64,000 bases of DNA, taken from contig CAWBWL010000007.1 in the NCBI GenBank assembly GCA_963792485.1, positions 558,001 through 622,000 on the forward strand, written 5' to 3'. The translations under genes and the position numbers were made by a program. The notes under the pieces are model-generated. The model saw only the letters and a program-made list of their open reading frames with translations, ran no database searches and was not told where the DNA came from. Below, one piece after another: positions 18,003-26,841 of this stretch. Numbering within the stretch: position 1 is the stretch's first letter; every line of letters starts with the position of its first letter. The DNA comes from JANOYJ01 sp963792485. GTDB lineage: Bacteria; Pseudomonadota; Alphaproteobacteria; Rhizobiales; Rhizobiaceae.

Positions 18003-19015
18003 TGCTCCCACTTGCTCTGACCATTGGCGATCCGTCCGGCATCGGGCCTGAAATCGCGCTATTCGCCTTCCAGCGGCGCGAGAGCGACAAGGTGCCGCCA
18101 TTTCTGTTGATCGCGGACCCCGACCAGCTCAAGCGCCGGGCCAAGCTGCTTGGGATAGAACTTGTCATAGAGGTGTCGTCGCCGAAATCCGCAATGCACG
18201 ACTTTGCCCGAGGTGTCCTGCCGGTTCTGCCGCTGCGCAATTTTCAGGCCGACCAGCCCGGCATTCCAACGACTGCCAATGCGGCCGGAACGGTGGAATC
18301 GATTGAGCGCGCGGTCGACCTTGTGCTTGAAGGGGAACTGTCCGCCGTTGTCACCTGCCCTATCGCCAAGAAACCGCTCTATGACGCCGGGTTCAAATTC
18401 CCCGGCCATACCGAGTTCCTTGGCTATCTCGCCGCGAAAACCTCCGGCAAGACGTTGCTGCCGGTCATGATGCTTGCCGGGCCGAAGCTGCGCACTGTGC
18501 CGGTGACGATCCATATTCCGCTCAACGAAGTGCCCAAACGCCTGTCCAAGCGCATCATCGTCGAGACGGCGAAGATCACGCATCATGATTTGATGACCCG
18601 CTTCAACATCCGCAAGCCGCGCCTTGCCATTGCCGGGCTCAACCCGCATGCGGGTGAAGACGGCGCGATGGGCATGGAAGAGGATCTGATCATCCGCCCG
18701 GCGATCAAGGAGCTGCACGCGCTCGGCATCCACGCCACAGGGCCCCTGCCCGCCGACACCATGTTCCACAAGAGCGCCCGCGCCAAATATGACGTGGCGC
18801 TGTGCATGTATCATGACCAGGCGCTGATCCCGGCCAAGGCCCTTGGCTTTGACGATGCGGTCAATGTCACGCTCGGACTTCCGTTTATCCGCACCTCGCC
18901 CGATCATGGCACGGCGTTTGACATTGCCGGCACAGGCAAGGCCGACCCGAGCAGTCTCATCGCGGCGCTCAAAATGGCGGCGCAGCTTGCGGAAAACTCC
19001 GCCCGCCCGCTCTGA
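18002..19015 (+). CDS. pdxA: 4-hydroxythreonine-4-phosphate dehydrogenase
   Basis: This 337-residue enzyme has the PdxA hallmarks LTIGDPSGIGPEIAL, PISKKP-like CPIAKKPLYDAGFKFPGHTE, GLNPHAGEDGAMGMEE and YHDQALIPAK. PdxA oxidises 4-phosphohydroxy-threonine in the DXP-independent branch of pyridoxal phosphate synthesis, using a divalent metal. The ATG at 18002 overlaps the preceding stop (TGATG), and its own stop overlaps the rsmA start in the same way. Confidence 0.96.
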   Translation: MLPLALTIGDPSGIGPEIALFAFQRRESDKVPPFLLIADPDQLKRRAKLLGIELVIEVSSPKSAMHDFARGVLPVLPLRNFQADQPGIPTTANAAGTVESIERAVDLVLEGELSAVVTCPIAKKPLYDAGFKFPGHTEFLGYLAAKTSGKTLLPVMMLAGPKLRTVPVTIHIPLNEVPKRLSKRIIVETAKITHHDLMTRFNIRKPRLAIAGLNPHAGEDGAMGMEEDLIIRPAIKELHALGIHATGPLPADTMFHKSARAKYDVALCMYHDQALIPAKALGFDDAVNVTLGLPFIRTSPDHGTAFDIAGTGKADPSSLIAALKMAAQLAENSARPL

Positions 19016-19851
19016 TGGAAATCAAAACCAGTATTGACGGACTGCCGCCGCTGCGGGACGTCATCGCGCGCCATGGCCTGCAGGCGAAGAAATCGCTCGG
19101 GCAGAACTTCCTCCTCGACCTCAACCTTACCGCCAAAGTCGCCCGCGCCGCCGGACACCTTGACGGCAAGACCGTCATTGAGATCGGCCCCGGCCCCGGC
19201 GGCCTCACGCGCGCTTTGCTGATGGCGGGCGCAAATATCATCGCAATTGAGCGCGACGACCGCTGCCTTGCCGCGCTTGCCGAGGTCTCGGCGCATTACC
19301 CGGGCCGGCTGGAGCTGATCGCCGATGACGCGATGACGGTTGATCTGGCGCGCCTCGTGCCGCCGGGCGAAGAGGCGCACATCGTGGCGAACCTGCCCTA
19401 TAATATTGGCACCGAACTGCTCGTCTCCTGGCTCACCGTCAAGACCTGGCCGCCCTTCTTCGCTTCGCTCACTTTGATGTTCCAGAAGGAAGTCGCCCAG
19501 CGCATCGTGGCCCCCCCCGGCACCAACCACTATGGCCGCCTCAGCGTCCTGTGCGGCTGGCGCACGGAGGCCGAAATGATGTTCGACATCCCCCCCAGCG
19601 CCTTCACCCCGCCCCCCAAAGTCACCTCCACCGTCGTCCACCTCACCCCCCGCCCGCACCCGCTCGACGTCGAGCTCGCCGCTCTGGAAAAAGTCACCAA
19701 AACCGCGTTCGGACAAAGGCGCAAAATGCTGCGGCAGAGCCTGAAAAGCCTTGGCGGCGAGGCGCTGCTGGCCAAGGCCGGGATTGACGGGACGCGGCGG
19801 GCGGAGACGCTAAACGTTGAGGAGTTTGTGGGGCTGGCGCGGGTGGTGTAG
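19015..19851 (+). CDS. rsmA: 16S rRNA dimethyladenosine transferase RsmA (KsgA)
   Basis: This 278-residue methyltransferase has the SAM-binding motif EIGPGPGGLTRALL and the catalytic NLPYNIG motif, plus KKSLGQNFLLDLNL at the N-terminus. It dimethylates two adjacent adenosines near the 3' end of 16S rRNA during 30S maturation. Coupled to pdxA by TGATG. The next 108 bp, up to the convergent gmk gene, hold no gene. Confidence 0.96.
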   Translation: MEIKTSIDGLPPLRDVIARHGLQAKKSLGQNFLLDLNLTAKVARAAGHLDGKTVIEIGPGPGGLTRALLMAGANIIAIERDDRCLAALAEVSAHYPGRLELIADDAMTVDLARLVPPGEEAHIVANLPYNIGTELLVSWLTVKTWPPFFASLTLMFQKEVAQRIVAPPGTNHYGRLSVLCGWRTEAEMMFDIPPSAFTPPPKVTSTVVHLTPRPHPLDVELAALEKVTKTAFGQRRKMLRQSLKSLGGEALLAKAGIDGTRRAETLNVEEFVGLARVV

Positions 19852-19959
19852 CGCACGGGGTAGCCGGAGGAGGCTTGGTCCTGCTTCGCTCTTCCGGTGC
19901 CACGCAGGATCGGACGCCTGATCCTGCTGACGTTTCTTCAGGTGAAACGCTGGACCGCC

Positions 19960-20616
19960 CTACCCCACGCTCTCCCCCAAGAGCCCCTCGACATAATCAA
20001 ACAGCCCCGGGTTCCGGTCCCTTCTCAGCCGCTCGGCGTTGACAATCGATACGACTGACTGGAACGCCCTGTCGAGATCGTCATTAACGACGACATAATC
20101 ATATTCGCGCCAGTGCTCGATCTCGACGCGGGCGTTTTTGAGGCGCGTGGCGATGACTTCCGCGCTGTCTTCCGCCCGGCGCTGCAGGCGTTGCTTCAAT
20201 TCGGTCATTGAAGGCGGCAGGATGAAGATGGAGACGATGTCGGCGCGCATTTTTTCCTGGACTTGCTGGGCTCCCTGCCAGTCAATATCGAACAGCATGT
20301 CGCGCCCTTCGGCGAGCGCGTTTTCGGCAGGTTCCCGCGGCGTTCCGTAGCAATTGCCGTGAACTTCGGCCCATTCGAGCAAAGAGTCGGAATCGCGCGC
20401 CAGCTCAAACTCCTTGCGGGTGAGAAAATGGTAATGCACGCCCTCGATTTCCGAGCCGCGGCGGGCGCGGGTCGTCACGCTCACGGAGAGCGAAATGTTC
20501 GGATCGCTTTCAAGAAGATTGCGGGCGATTGTCGATTTTCCGGCGCCCGAGGGCGAGGACAGGACCAGCATTAGGCCGCGGCGTTTGATTTTGGGCAGCG
20601 GCGTGTTTGCGGCCAT
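19960..20616 (-). CDS. gmk: Guanylate kinase
   Basis: The 218-residue product has the P-loop LSSPSGAGKST and the GMP-binding features SVSVTTRARRGSEIEGVHYH and EWAEVHGNCYGTP. It phosphorylates GMP to GDP with ATP. The ATG at 20616 is preferred because GGAG lies 9 nt upstream; a GTG at 20625 overlapping the yicC stop is possible. It is the last gene of the fab-mltG-yicC-gmk strand. Confidence 0.95.
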   Translation of the reverse strand: MAANTPLPKIKRRGLMLVLSSPSGAGKSTIARNLLESDPNISLSVSVTTRARRGSEIEGVHYHFLTRKEFELARDSDSLLEWAEVHGNCYGTPREPAENALAEGRDMLFDIDWQGAQQVQEKMRADIVSIFILPPSMTELKQRLQRRAEDSAEVIATRLKNARVEIEHWREYDYVVVNDDLDRAFQSVVSIVNAERLRRDRNPGLFDYVEGLLGESVG

Positions 20617-20621
20617 GTTTC

Positions 20622-21510
20622 TCACTCCAGATTCTGCACCTGTTCGCGAAACTGGTCGACGACAGATTTCAGTTCAAGTCCTACCGCCGTTATGGAGGCG
20701 GCATTGGATTTTGAACACAAAGTATTTGCCTCACGGTTAAATTCCTGGGCCAAAAAATCGAGTTTGCGGCCAATGGCCCCGCCCAAAGGCGCCACTTGGG
20801 TCAAAAGTTGCCTCGCATTTTTCACATGCGCCTTCAGACGGTCAAGCTCCTCGCGAATATCCGCGCGCGTGGCGATGAAAAGCGCTTCGGCATTGAGTTC
20901 GGCTCTCGTCCAGCGCGGGCGAGGCTCCCGTCAAAAGCGCAATGTTTTCAACAATGCGCGCCCTGATCGCCTGCGGCTGCCGCGAGGGATCGGCTTCGGC
21001 CGTCAGCGTCAGCTTTTCGATCGCATTGACGTGCCTGGCCAGCACGGTCTGCAGCGCCGCGCCTTCGGATGCACGCGCGCTTTTGAGACCTGAAATCGCC
21101 CTGTCCAGCGCGCTCAGGATCAAAGCCTCCAGCTCTTCACCGGGCACCGGCTCGGCACTCTCGGCCACACCCCTGATTGCGAGCAGATCGGCAATGGAGG
21201 GCGGCGACAGCGCGATCTTGCCGGCCAGTCTTGTGGCCAAAGCGGCGAGTTCCTCAATCAGCGCCTCATTGACCACGAGCTTGCCCGCCGCCGCACCTGT
21301 ATCAATCGTCAAGCCCGCCTGAATGCTGCCGCGCTGAATGCCGGCTTGAAACTTTTGACGTATGATTGGCTCCAGCCTGTCCCATCCGGGCGGCAGGCGC
21401 AGACGGATATCGAGCGACTTGCCGTTGACTGATTTCAGTTCCCAGACAATGGAGACGCCGGAAATATTGGCGTCACTGCGCGCGAAACCGGTCATGCTTT
21501 CGAGCGGCAT
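20622..21510 (-). CDS. yicC: YicC-family endoribonuclease, single-base frameshift
   Basis: The N-terminal frame (21510 to 20842) starts MPLESMTGFARSDANISGVS, the canonical YicC start. The C-terminal frame (20825 to 20622) contains LDFLAQEFNREANTLCSKSN, the canonical end. One extra base near 20904 separates them: read without it, the junction becomes ASPALDEAELNAEAL. YicC-type proteins are endoribonucleases; the gene commonly sits between mltG and gmk in alphaproteobacteria. Confidence 0.88.
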
Positions 21511-21533
21511 TCGGAAAACCTTCTTTTCGGGGA

Positions 21534-22742
21534 CTATTGCGCCGGTGCGGCAGGCTCTGTGGTCGTGGCGCTGGCGGCCTTGGCGGCCTCCGCCTTGTCC
21601 TTCTCGATCTTGCGCCAGCGCGCGACGTTTTCATTGTGTTCGTCCAGCGTCTCGGCAAACACGTGGCCGCCGGTGCCGTCCGCCACGAAATACAGATCAT
21701 TGGTGCGCGAGGGGTTGGCCACCGCCTCCAGCGCCGCGCGGCCGGGGTTGGCGATCGGCGTCGGCGGCAGGCCGTCAATGGTGTAGGTGTTATAAGGCGT
21801 CGGCTTGTCAATGTCGGATCTGAGGATCGCCCGGTCCGCCGGTTTGCCCTTGCCGCCGAAAATGCCGTAAATGATGGTCGGATCGGATTGAAGGCGCATG
21901 CCCTTGTTCAAGCGGTTGATGAACACGGAGGCGACGCGCGAGCGCTCATCTGCCTGCCCCGTTTCCTTTTCGACAATCGAGGCAAGCGTCACGAACTCGC
22001 TCACATCCTTGACCGGCAGATCCGGCGCGCGCCGCGCCCAGATTTCCTCAACCAGCTTCTTCTGGTCCGCGGCCAGCTTGGTGATGATTTCCTCTCGCGT
22101 CGTGCCGCGCGAGAAGCGCTGTGTGTCGGCGAAAAGCGTGCCCTCAGCGGGAATCGCCTTCGGCATCTCCCCGCTCAGCACTTCATTGTTTGCGATGCGG
22201 TTCCAGATTTGCTCGACGGTCAGACCTTCCGGAATGGTGAGCGAATAGAGCACGGATTTGCCGCTGGTGAGAATATCCAGAATGTCGCGCATCGAAGCGC
22301 CGGCCTTGATCTGGTATTCGCCGGCCTTCAGCTTCTTGTCCTCGCCTGTCGCCTTGGCCGCAAGACGGAACACGCGCGCATCAGTGATGAAATTCTGGTT
22401 CTCAAGCGCCAGCGCCACATCGCCAATGCCCGAACCGCGCTTGACTTCATAATTCTTGGGCTCAGTGAGCGGTCCGGCCTGTTCAAACTGCTGCTTGCCG
22501 AAATAGACGGCGGCGCTTGCGCCAAGCGCGGCGAGCACGGCAAGCGACATCAAAAAGTTCATGAACACAACGACCTGGCTGCGCGACTTGCGCGAGCGCC
22601 TGGCTGGCGGCGGGGTGCCGGGCTCGGGCCGCAGCGCTTCATTGGCCGACTTCGGCACAATTGGACGTGACGCGGCAGGAATCTCAATCCTGCGGCCAAA
22701 AGCTGGCGTGCCTGCGCCCTGGTTTCCCGAATCGGTTGTCAC
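21534..22742 (-). CDS. mltG: Endolytic murein transglycosylase MltG
   Basis: The 402-residue product has a proline-rich cytosolic N-terminus, one membrane helix (FMNFLMSLAVLAALGASAAV) and a YceG-like domain with the catalytic glutamate in ASIVEKETG and RLQSDPTIIYGIFG. MltG cuts nascent glycan strands and is thought to set their length. The GTG start has GGGAG about 10 nt upstream. A low-complexity Ala/Glu tail ends the protein. Located between fabF and yicC. Confidence 0.92.
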   Translation of the reverse strand: MTTDSGNQGAGTPAFGRRIEIPAASRPIVPKSANEALRPEPGTPPPARRSRKSRSQVVVFMNFLMSLAVLAALGASAAVYFGKQQFEQAGPLTEPKNYEVKRGSGIGDVALALENQNFITDARVFRLAAKATGEDKKLKAGEYQIKAGASMRDILDILTSGKSVLYSLTIPEGLTVEQIWNRIANNEVLSGEMPKAIPAEGTLFADTQRFSRGTTREEIITKLAADQKKLVEEIWARRAPDLPVKDVSEFVTLASIVEKETGQADERSRVASVFINRLNKGMRLQSDPTIIYGIFGGKGKPADRAILRSDIDKPTPYNTYTIDGLPPTPIANPGRAALEAVANPSRTNDLYFVADGTGGHVFAETLDEHNENVARWRKIEKDKAEAAKAASATTTEPAAPAQ

Positions 22743-22815
22743 TGTCTCGTTAGCTCCCGCATCAGCCTCTGAAACTTAGTGCCGAATGTGGCAAAAAGAC
22801 GGGACATTGCCGCCC

Positions 22816-24075
22816 TCAATTGCATCGCTTGAGCACGAGCGAGGCGTTCGTGCCGCCAAAGCCGAAGGAATTCGACAGCGCCACATCGATCCGCATCTTC
22901 TTGGCCTTGTGGGGCACAAGATCAATATCCGTCTCCACCGCCGGGTTGTCGAGATTGAGCGTTGGCGGCGCGATATTGTCGCGGATGGCAAGGATTGAGA
23001 AGATCGCCTCGACCGCCCCCGCCGCGCCGAGCAAATGCCCGATGGCGGATTTTGTCGATGACATGGTCAGCTTCTTGCCGCTTGCGGCGACAAGGCGCTC
23101 GACCGCGCCGAGTTCAATCGTGTCCGCCATGGTCGAGGTGCCATGCGCATTAACGTAGTCGACATCGCCTGGTGTCAGCCCGGCGCGCTTTATCGCCATG
23201 CTCATCGAGCGGAACGCCCCGTCACCGTCGTCGGCCGGCGCCGTGATGTGATAGGCGTCGCCCGACAGACCATAGCCAACAACTTCCGCATAAATCTTCG
23301 CGCCGCGGTTCTTGGCGTGCTCATACTCCTCAAGAACAACCACGCCCGCCCCCTCACCCATGACGAAGCCGTCACGGTCGCGGTCATAAGGGCGCGAGCC
23401 CTTCTGCGGCTGATCATTGAAGTCAAAGCACAGCGCCTTGCAGGCGGCAAAGCCGGCAATCGACATGCGGTTGATCGGCGATTCCGTGCCGCCCGCCACC
23501 ATCACATCCGCATCGCCCAGCCCAATCAGCCGGCTCGCATCGCCAATGGCGTGCGCGCCGGTTGAACAGGCGGTAACGACAGAGTGGTTCGGGCCCTTCA
23601 GCCCATGCGCAATGGAAACCTGGCCCGAGGCCAGATTAATGAGACGCCCGGGAATAAAGAACGGTGAAACGCGGCGCGGGCCCTTGTCGCGCAGCGTATA
23701 GGCCGCCTCGACAATTCCGGTCAGCCCGCCAATGCCGGAGCCGATCAGAACGCCCGATGCGATCTGGTCTTCATAGCTCTCAGGATGCCAATTGGCGTCG
23801 TCCAGAGCCTCTTTGGCCGCCGCCATCGCATAGATGATGAAATCATCGACCTTGCGCTGCTCTTTCGGCTCCATGAAATGGTCGGGATTGAACGTGCCGT
23901 CTGAGCCGTCGCCGCGCTTGATCTGGCACGCTATTTGACAGGCGAGATCGTCGATCTCAAACCCCTCAATGCGCCCGGCCGCATTGCCGCTTTTGATCAG
24001 CCGCGACCAAGTCAGCTCCGCGCCCATCGCGAGCGGCGAGACCATGCCAATGCCGGTGACAACAACCCGTCTCAT
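22816..24075 (-). CDS. fabF: 3-oxoacyl-ACP synthase II (FabF)
   Basis: The 419-residue ketosynthase has the Cys-His-His triad contexts VVTACSTGAHAIGDA, NAHGTSTMADTIE and TKSAIGHLLGAAGAVEAIFS. FabF elongates acyl-ACP with malonyl-ACP in the cytosol. The ATG at 24075 (MRRVVVTGIGMVSPLAMGAE) has GGGGAGAA upstream; the longer frame to 24096 adds only leader sequence. It lies 69 nt after acpP. Confidence 0.96.
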   Translation of the reverse strand: MRRVVVTGIGMVSPLAMGAELTWSRLIKSGNAAGRIEGFEIDDLACQIACQIKRGDGSDGTFNPDHFMEPKEQRKVDDFIIYAMAAAKEALDDANWHPESYEDQIASGVLIGSGIGGLTGIVEAAYTLRDKGPRRVSPFFIPGRLINLASGQVSIAHGLKGPNHSVVTACSTGAHAIGDASRLIGLGDADVMVAGGTESPINRMSIAGFAACKALCFDFNDQPQKGSRPYDRDRDGFVMGEGAGVVVLEEYEHAKNRGAKIYAEVVGYGLSGDAYHITAPADDGDGAFRSMSMAIKRAGLTPGDVDYVNAHGTSTMADTIELGAVERLVAASGKKLTMSSTKSAIGHLLGAAGAVEAIFSILAIRDNIAPPTLNLDNPAVETDIDLVPHKAKKMRIDVALSNSFGFGGTNASLVLKRCN

Positions 24076-24097
24076 CAAGCTTCTCCCCCAATGCAAG

Positions 24098-24120
24098 CGG
24101 CCCGATACGCTGCCGGGCCG
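24098..24120. other. Hairpin between acpP and fabF
   Basis: CGGCCCG and CGGGCCG pair over a 9-nt loop in the short acpP-fabF gap. There is no U-tract on the minus-strand side, so it is not a standard terminator. It could partly attenuate fabF or stabilise the abundant acpP message. Confidence 0.35.
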
Positions 24121-24144
24121 TCTTTATGACGCATCAGTCAGGCT

Positions 24145-24381
24145 TCAGGCGGACGCTTTTTCGATGAACTTGACCGCGTCGCCCACAGTCAGGATGGTTT
24201 CTGCGGCGTCATCGGGAATTTCCACGCCGAATTCTTCCTCGAAAGCCATGACCAGCTCGACCGTGTCGAGCGAGTCCGCGCCCAGATCATCAATGAAGCT
24301 CGCGCCCTCAGCCACCTTGGCCATATCCACGCCCAGATGCTCGACAACGATTTTCTTTACGCGCTCAGCTACATCGCTCAT
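24145..24381 (-). CDS. acpP: Acyl carrier protein
   Basis: The 78-residue acidic protein has the phosphopantetheine site GADSLDTVEL (Ser37) and the usual length and start (MSDVAERVKKIVVEHLG). It carries growing acyl chains in fatty acid synthesis. In most Hyphomicrobiales fabG lies directly upstream; here about 4.5 kb of unrelated DNA intervenes, so acpP must have its own promoter within 24382-24520. Confidence 0.97.
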   Translation of the reverse strand: MSDVAERVKKIVVEHLGVDMAKVAEGASFIDDLGADSLDTVELVMAFEEEFGVEIPDDAAETILTVGDAVKFIEKASA

Positions 24382-24520
24382 GTTTATGCCCTCGACTGTT
24401 AAATTCACCGCTTGGTTAGCGGCACGGATTCTTCAAGACAAGCCCTAAAACAGGCAAGCGGGAATGGCAACTGGCGCAAATCTCTCATTCACGGGTTTCG
24501 ACCGCTATTCTGCTGGCGAT

Positions 24521-25009
24521 TCACGCTTCTCCCCGCCGCTCCACGTCCGGATACGGCGTCCCATCGCGGTGCGTATAGGTGGCAGGAGTTTCGTTTTCGG
24601 GGGCAACAAGGTCAATGTCGGGATAAAACGCCCCGTCGCTGTCGATGCGCGAGCCAATTTCGAGCACAATGGCATCCGACTTCGACAAATTGCGCAGGCT
24701 GTGCCCGTTCGGATCGCCGCCCTTGAAGCCGGCGCAATCGCCCGCATGCAGAAGCTCTTCTCCCGCATCCGTTACCAGCGTCACCTCGCCGGACAGCACA
24801 TAGACGAACTCGTCCTCGCGCGTATGCCAATGCCGCTGGCTCGACCAGGCGCCGGGCGGCAGCGCCAGGAGATTGACACCAAACTGCGTCAGCCCCGCCG
24901 CATCGCCGAGGCGTTTGCGGGCACGGCTCATGCACGGCTCGTGAAATGGCGGCGGATAGAGGGAGCCGATGACGGGAGTTAGGGCGGCGATGTTGATTTT
25001 GGCGGACAT
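24521..25009 (-). CDS. Cupin-domain protein
   Basis: The 162-residue protein has a cupin core WSSQRHWHTREDEFVYVLSG and AGDCAGFKGGDPNGHSLRNL, giving a likely metal site from HWH, Glu and His. Similar proteins are often annotated as transcriptional-regulator-like or isomerase-like cupins, with unknown ligand. The ATG at 25009 starts MSAKINIAALTP. It lies between acpP and an insertion-sequence remnant and may be part of the accessory island rather than of the fatty acid block. Confidence 0.8.
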   Translation of the reverse strand: MSAKINIAALTPVIGSLYPPPFHEPCMSRARKRLGDAAGLTQFGVNLLALPPGAWSSQRHWHTREDEFVYVLSGEVTLVTDAGEELLHAGDCAGFKGGDPNGHSLRNLSKSDAIVLEIGSRIDSDGAFYPDIDLVAPENETPATYTHRDGTPYPDVERRGEA

Positions 25010-25098
25010 GGGAGCTCCTGTTCGGGAGGCAAGCAAAGGCTTCAAAACGAGCGATTTCAAGGAGAAGGCGCTCGCTACTGACACTTCTCGAATTACGG

Positions 25099-25305
25099 CT
25101 ATGTGGCGTAATTGCCAACCGCTTTTTCATACAGCCCCTGCGCCCCTTCCTGCTCCTCCCGGTCCCGCCAGTGCCGGAACGTCCGCTCGCTCACCCCCAG
25201 AATCTGCGCAGCCTCAACCTGCGTCAAAGTCCGGCGCTTGACCCGGCCATTCAGCTCCACAAACTTCATCACACGAAGTCCCTGTAACAGCTCCGTCCGT
25301 TTCAT
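25099..25305 (-). pseudogene. Remnant of an ISNCY-type transposase (N-terminal helix-turn-helix)
   Basis: The 68-residue frame reads MKRTELLQGLRVMKFVELNG, then LTQVEAAQILGVSERTFRHW, the N-terminal helix-turn-helix typical of ISNCY-family transposases. It ends abruptly after EGAQGLYEKAVGNYAT, where an intact enzyme would continue for several hundred residues. The adjacent 25306-25395 looks like the untranslated terminal part of such an element (GACAGATGACGTGTTACATA). It marks the left border of the peptide cluster. A stand-alone small regulator is a less likely alternative. Confidence 0.65.
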
Positions 25306-25404
25306 CGTCCGGCCCCTTCAAAGGCCGAAGTCTAAAACCGGACAGATGACGTGTTACATAAACCGGTCATATCGTGTGTTCACGACAAGCCATCGAAATG
25401 ATAC

Positions 25405-25433
25405 TTGACGTTAGGTAATCTGGAATATATGAT
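25405..25433 (+). promoter_or_regulatory. Near-consensus sigma-70 promoter of the peptide cluster
   Basis: TTGACG (25405-25410) and TATGAT (25428-25433) are separated by exactly 17 bp; each hexamer matches consensus at five of six positions. Transcription would start near 25440, about 48 nt before the protease ATG. The sequence lies just inside the insertion-sequence remnant boundary. Confidence 0.65.
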
Positions 25434-25487
25434 GCTTATCGGTGGGGTTTGCATTCTCGAACGAAGTTTTTGAGGAAGGCTGCCGTG

Positions 25488-26546
25488 ATGCACGGACCCA
25501 GCTCCCGAACTTCATGTGCGGCGTCCCGCAGTAACAGTGGGATTTCACGAGCCCGCATCGAGGCGGCGTGGTTGCCGGGTGCCTATGAGGTAGCTCGAGC
25601 CTGCGCTTTCCATTCAGCCGTTCGAGGCGATGCGGCAGGATTGGTCGCCGTTCGGGCCGATCCGAGTTCCCAGGGCCCCCTCGGCCTCGTCAAACTCACG
25701 GAGTTGATGGCGCGGACTGCCGGCAGCCCTGATATCAAGATCGGTCTCATCGATGGGGCCGTCGCAATCGGCCATCCGAGTCTCGTCCGCGAGCGTCTCC
25801 ATGATGTCCCTGGAGGTGCCGTCGCGGCCTGCGCCAAGTTGGACAGCGCAGCTTGCGTGCATGGAACCTTTGTCGCCGGAATTTTGTCCGCCGAGCGGAA
25901 TTCGCCCGCACCTGCCATCTGCCCGGGCTGCGACCTGCTTATCCGCCCGATTTTCGCCGAGACGAATTCGGGCCGCGACTTGATGCCGAGCGCCACGCCC
26001 CAGGAATTGGCGACCGCCATGACCGAGTGCATTGATGCCGGCGCGCGCGTCATCAATCTGAGCCTCGCACTCACGCAATCCTCCGCCGCCGGTCAGCAGT
26101 CGCTGTGCGATTCTTTCGACCTGGCGCTCAAGCGCGGCGTCATCGTAGTTGCCGCTGCCGGCAACCAGGGCTCCGTCGGCAGCTCCGTCATCACGCGTCA
26201 CCCTTGGGTCATTCCGGTGGCGGCGTGCGACCTCGAGGGCAAGCCGATGAACGAATCCAACTTGAGCGGCTCGATCGGTCGGCGTGGCCTCAGCGCCCCC
26301 GGCGATCGGATCACCAGCTTGGGGCCCGACGGCAAGACGCTCACGCTCGGCGGCACCAGCGTAGCTGCTCCCTTTGTGACGGGAGCGATCGCCCTTCTGT
26401 GGTCGCAGTTTCCAATCGCGACGGCGGGCCAAATCAAGCTCGCGGTCACCCAGGGTGGCGTGCTGCGACGCGCCATGGTGGTTCCTCCGCTGCTGAATGC
26501 CGCCGCCGCATTCGCTACCCTCTCAACGTCAGTGGCGCGGAGGTGA
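25488..26546 (+). CDS. Stand-alone subtilisin-like (S8) protease of a RiPP-like cluster
   Basis: The 352-residue product has a complete S8 triad: Asp89 in IGLIDGAVAIGHPSL, His125 in CVHGTFVAGILSAE and Ser291 in GGTSVAAPFVTGAIALL, plus the oxyanion asparagine Asn226 in AAAGNQGS. No signal peptide is evident and no long propeptide is present, so it may act inside the cell. The sequence resembles the protease domain of PatA/PatG-type cyanobactin maturation proteases. I chose ATG 25488 because GAGGAAGG lies 8 nt upstream; a TTG at 25449 is open but unsupported. It is the first gene of a five-gene unit ending with two leader-bearing small proteins, its likely substrates. Confidence 0.88.
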   Translation: MHGPSSRTSCAASRSNSGISRARIEAAWLPGAYEVARACAFHSAVRGDAAGLVAVRADPSSQGPLGLVKLTELMARTAGSPDIKIGLIDGAVAIGHPSLVRERLHDVPGGAVAACAKLDSAACVHGTFVAGILSAERNSPAPAICPGCDLLIRPIFAETNSGRDLMPSATPQELATAMTECIDAGARVINLSLALTQSSAAGQQSLCDSFDLALKRGVIVVAAAGNQGSVGSSVITRHPWVIPVAACDLEGKPMNESNLSGSIGRRGLSAPGDRITSLGPDGKTLTLGGTSVAAPFVTGAIALLWSQFPIATAGQIKLAVTQGGVLRRAMVVPPLLNAAAAFATLSTSVARR

Positions 26547-26551
26547 GCGGG

Positions 26552-26758
26552 ATGGCTGCCGACAAACCAACGAGACGGGACGAGAAAGCGCCCTATCGCG
26601 TGCGTCTTCCCGCGTTCATCGTGAATGAGGAGATCGGCCTTGGCGACGTCGTCAGCCGGGCAGCGTCCTATGTCGGGATCAAACCTTGCGGAGGCTGCCG
26701 GGGCCGTTCCGAGACGCTCAACAGCAGGTTAGCGTTCAGCCCCTGGCGCTGGAAATAA
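26552..26758 (+). CDS. 68-residue CxxC protein of the RiPP-like cluster
   Basis: A perfect ribosome site, GGAGGTGA at 26539-26546, spans the protease stop and sits 5 nt before this ATG, so the gene is real despite its size. The product contains RLPAFIVNEEIGLGDVVSRA and then VGIKPCGGCRGRSETLNSRL, with one CGGC motif. From memory, similar small proteins with IGLGDVV...KPCGGC occur beside peptides with an FTAExSL leader; this needs a database check. It could be a metal-binding or redox partner, or itself a peptide substrate. No catalytic domain is visible. Confidence 0.75.
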   Translation: MAADKPTRRDEKAPYRVRLPAFIVNEEIGLGDVVSRAASYVGIKPCGGCRGRSETLNSRLAFSPWRWK

Positions 26759-26841
26759 GGAGGTGAAGTCATTTCGGGGCGCGCGACGGTGTCAATGACG
26801 TCATCGTCCGGAACTTGGGTCGTTCTTGTTAGGAGGAAACC

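Noticed and set aside
26105..26550. Upstream extension of the 68-residue CxxC gene to a 217-codon frame
   Set aside because: The extra part is out of frame within the protease gene; the ribosome site marks the ATG at 26552.
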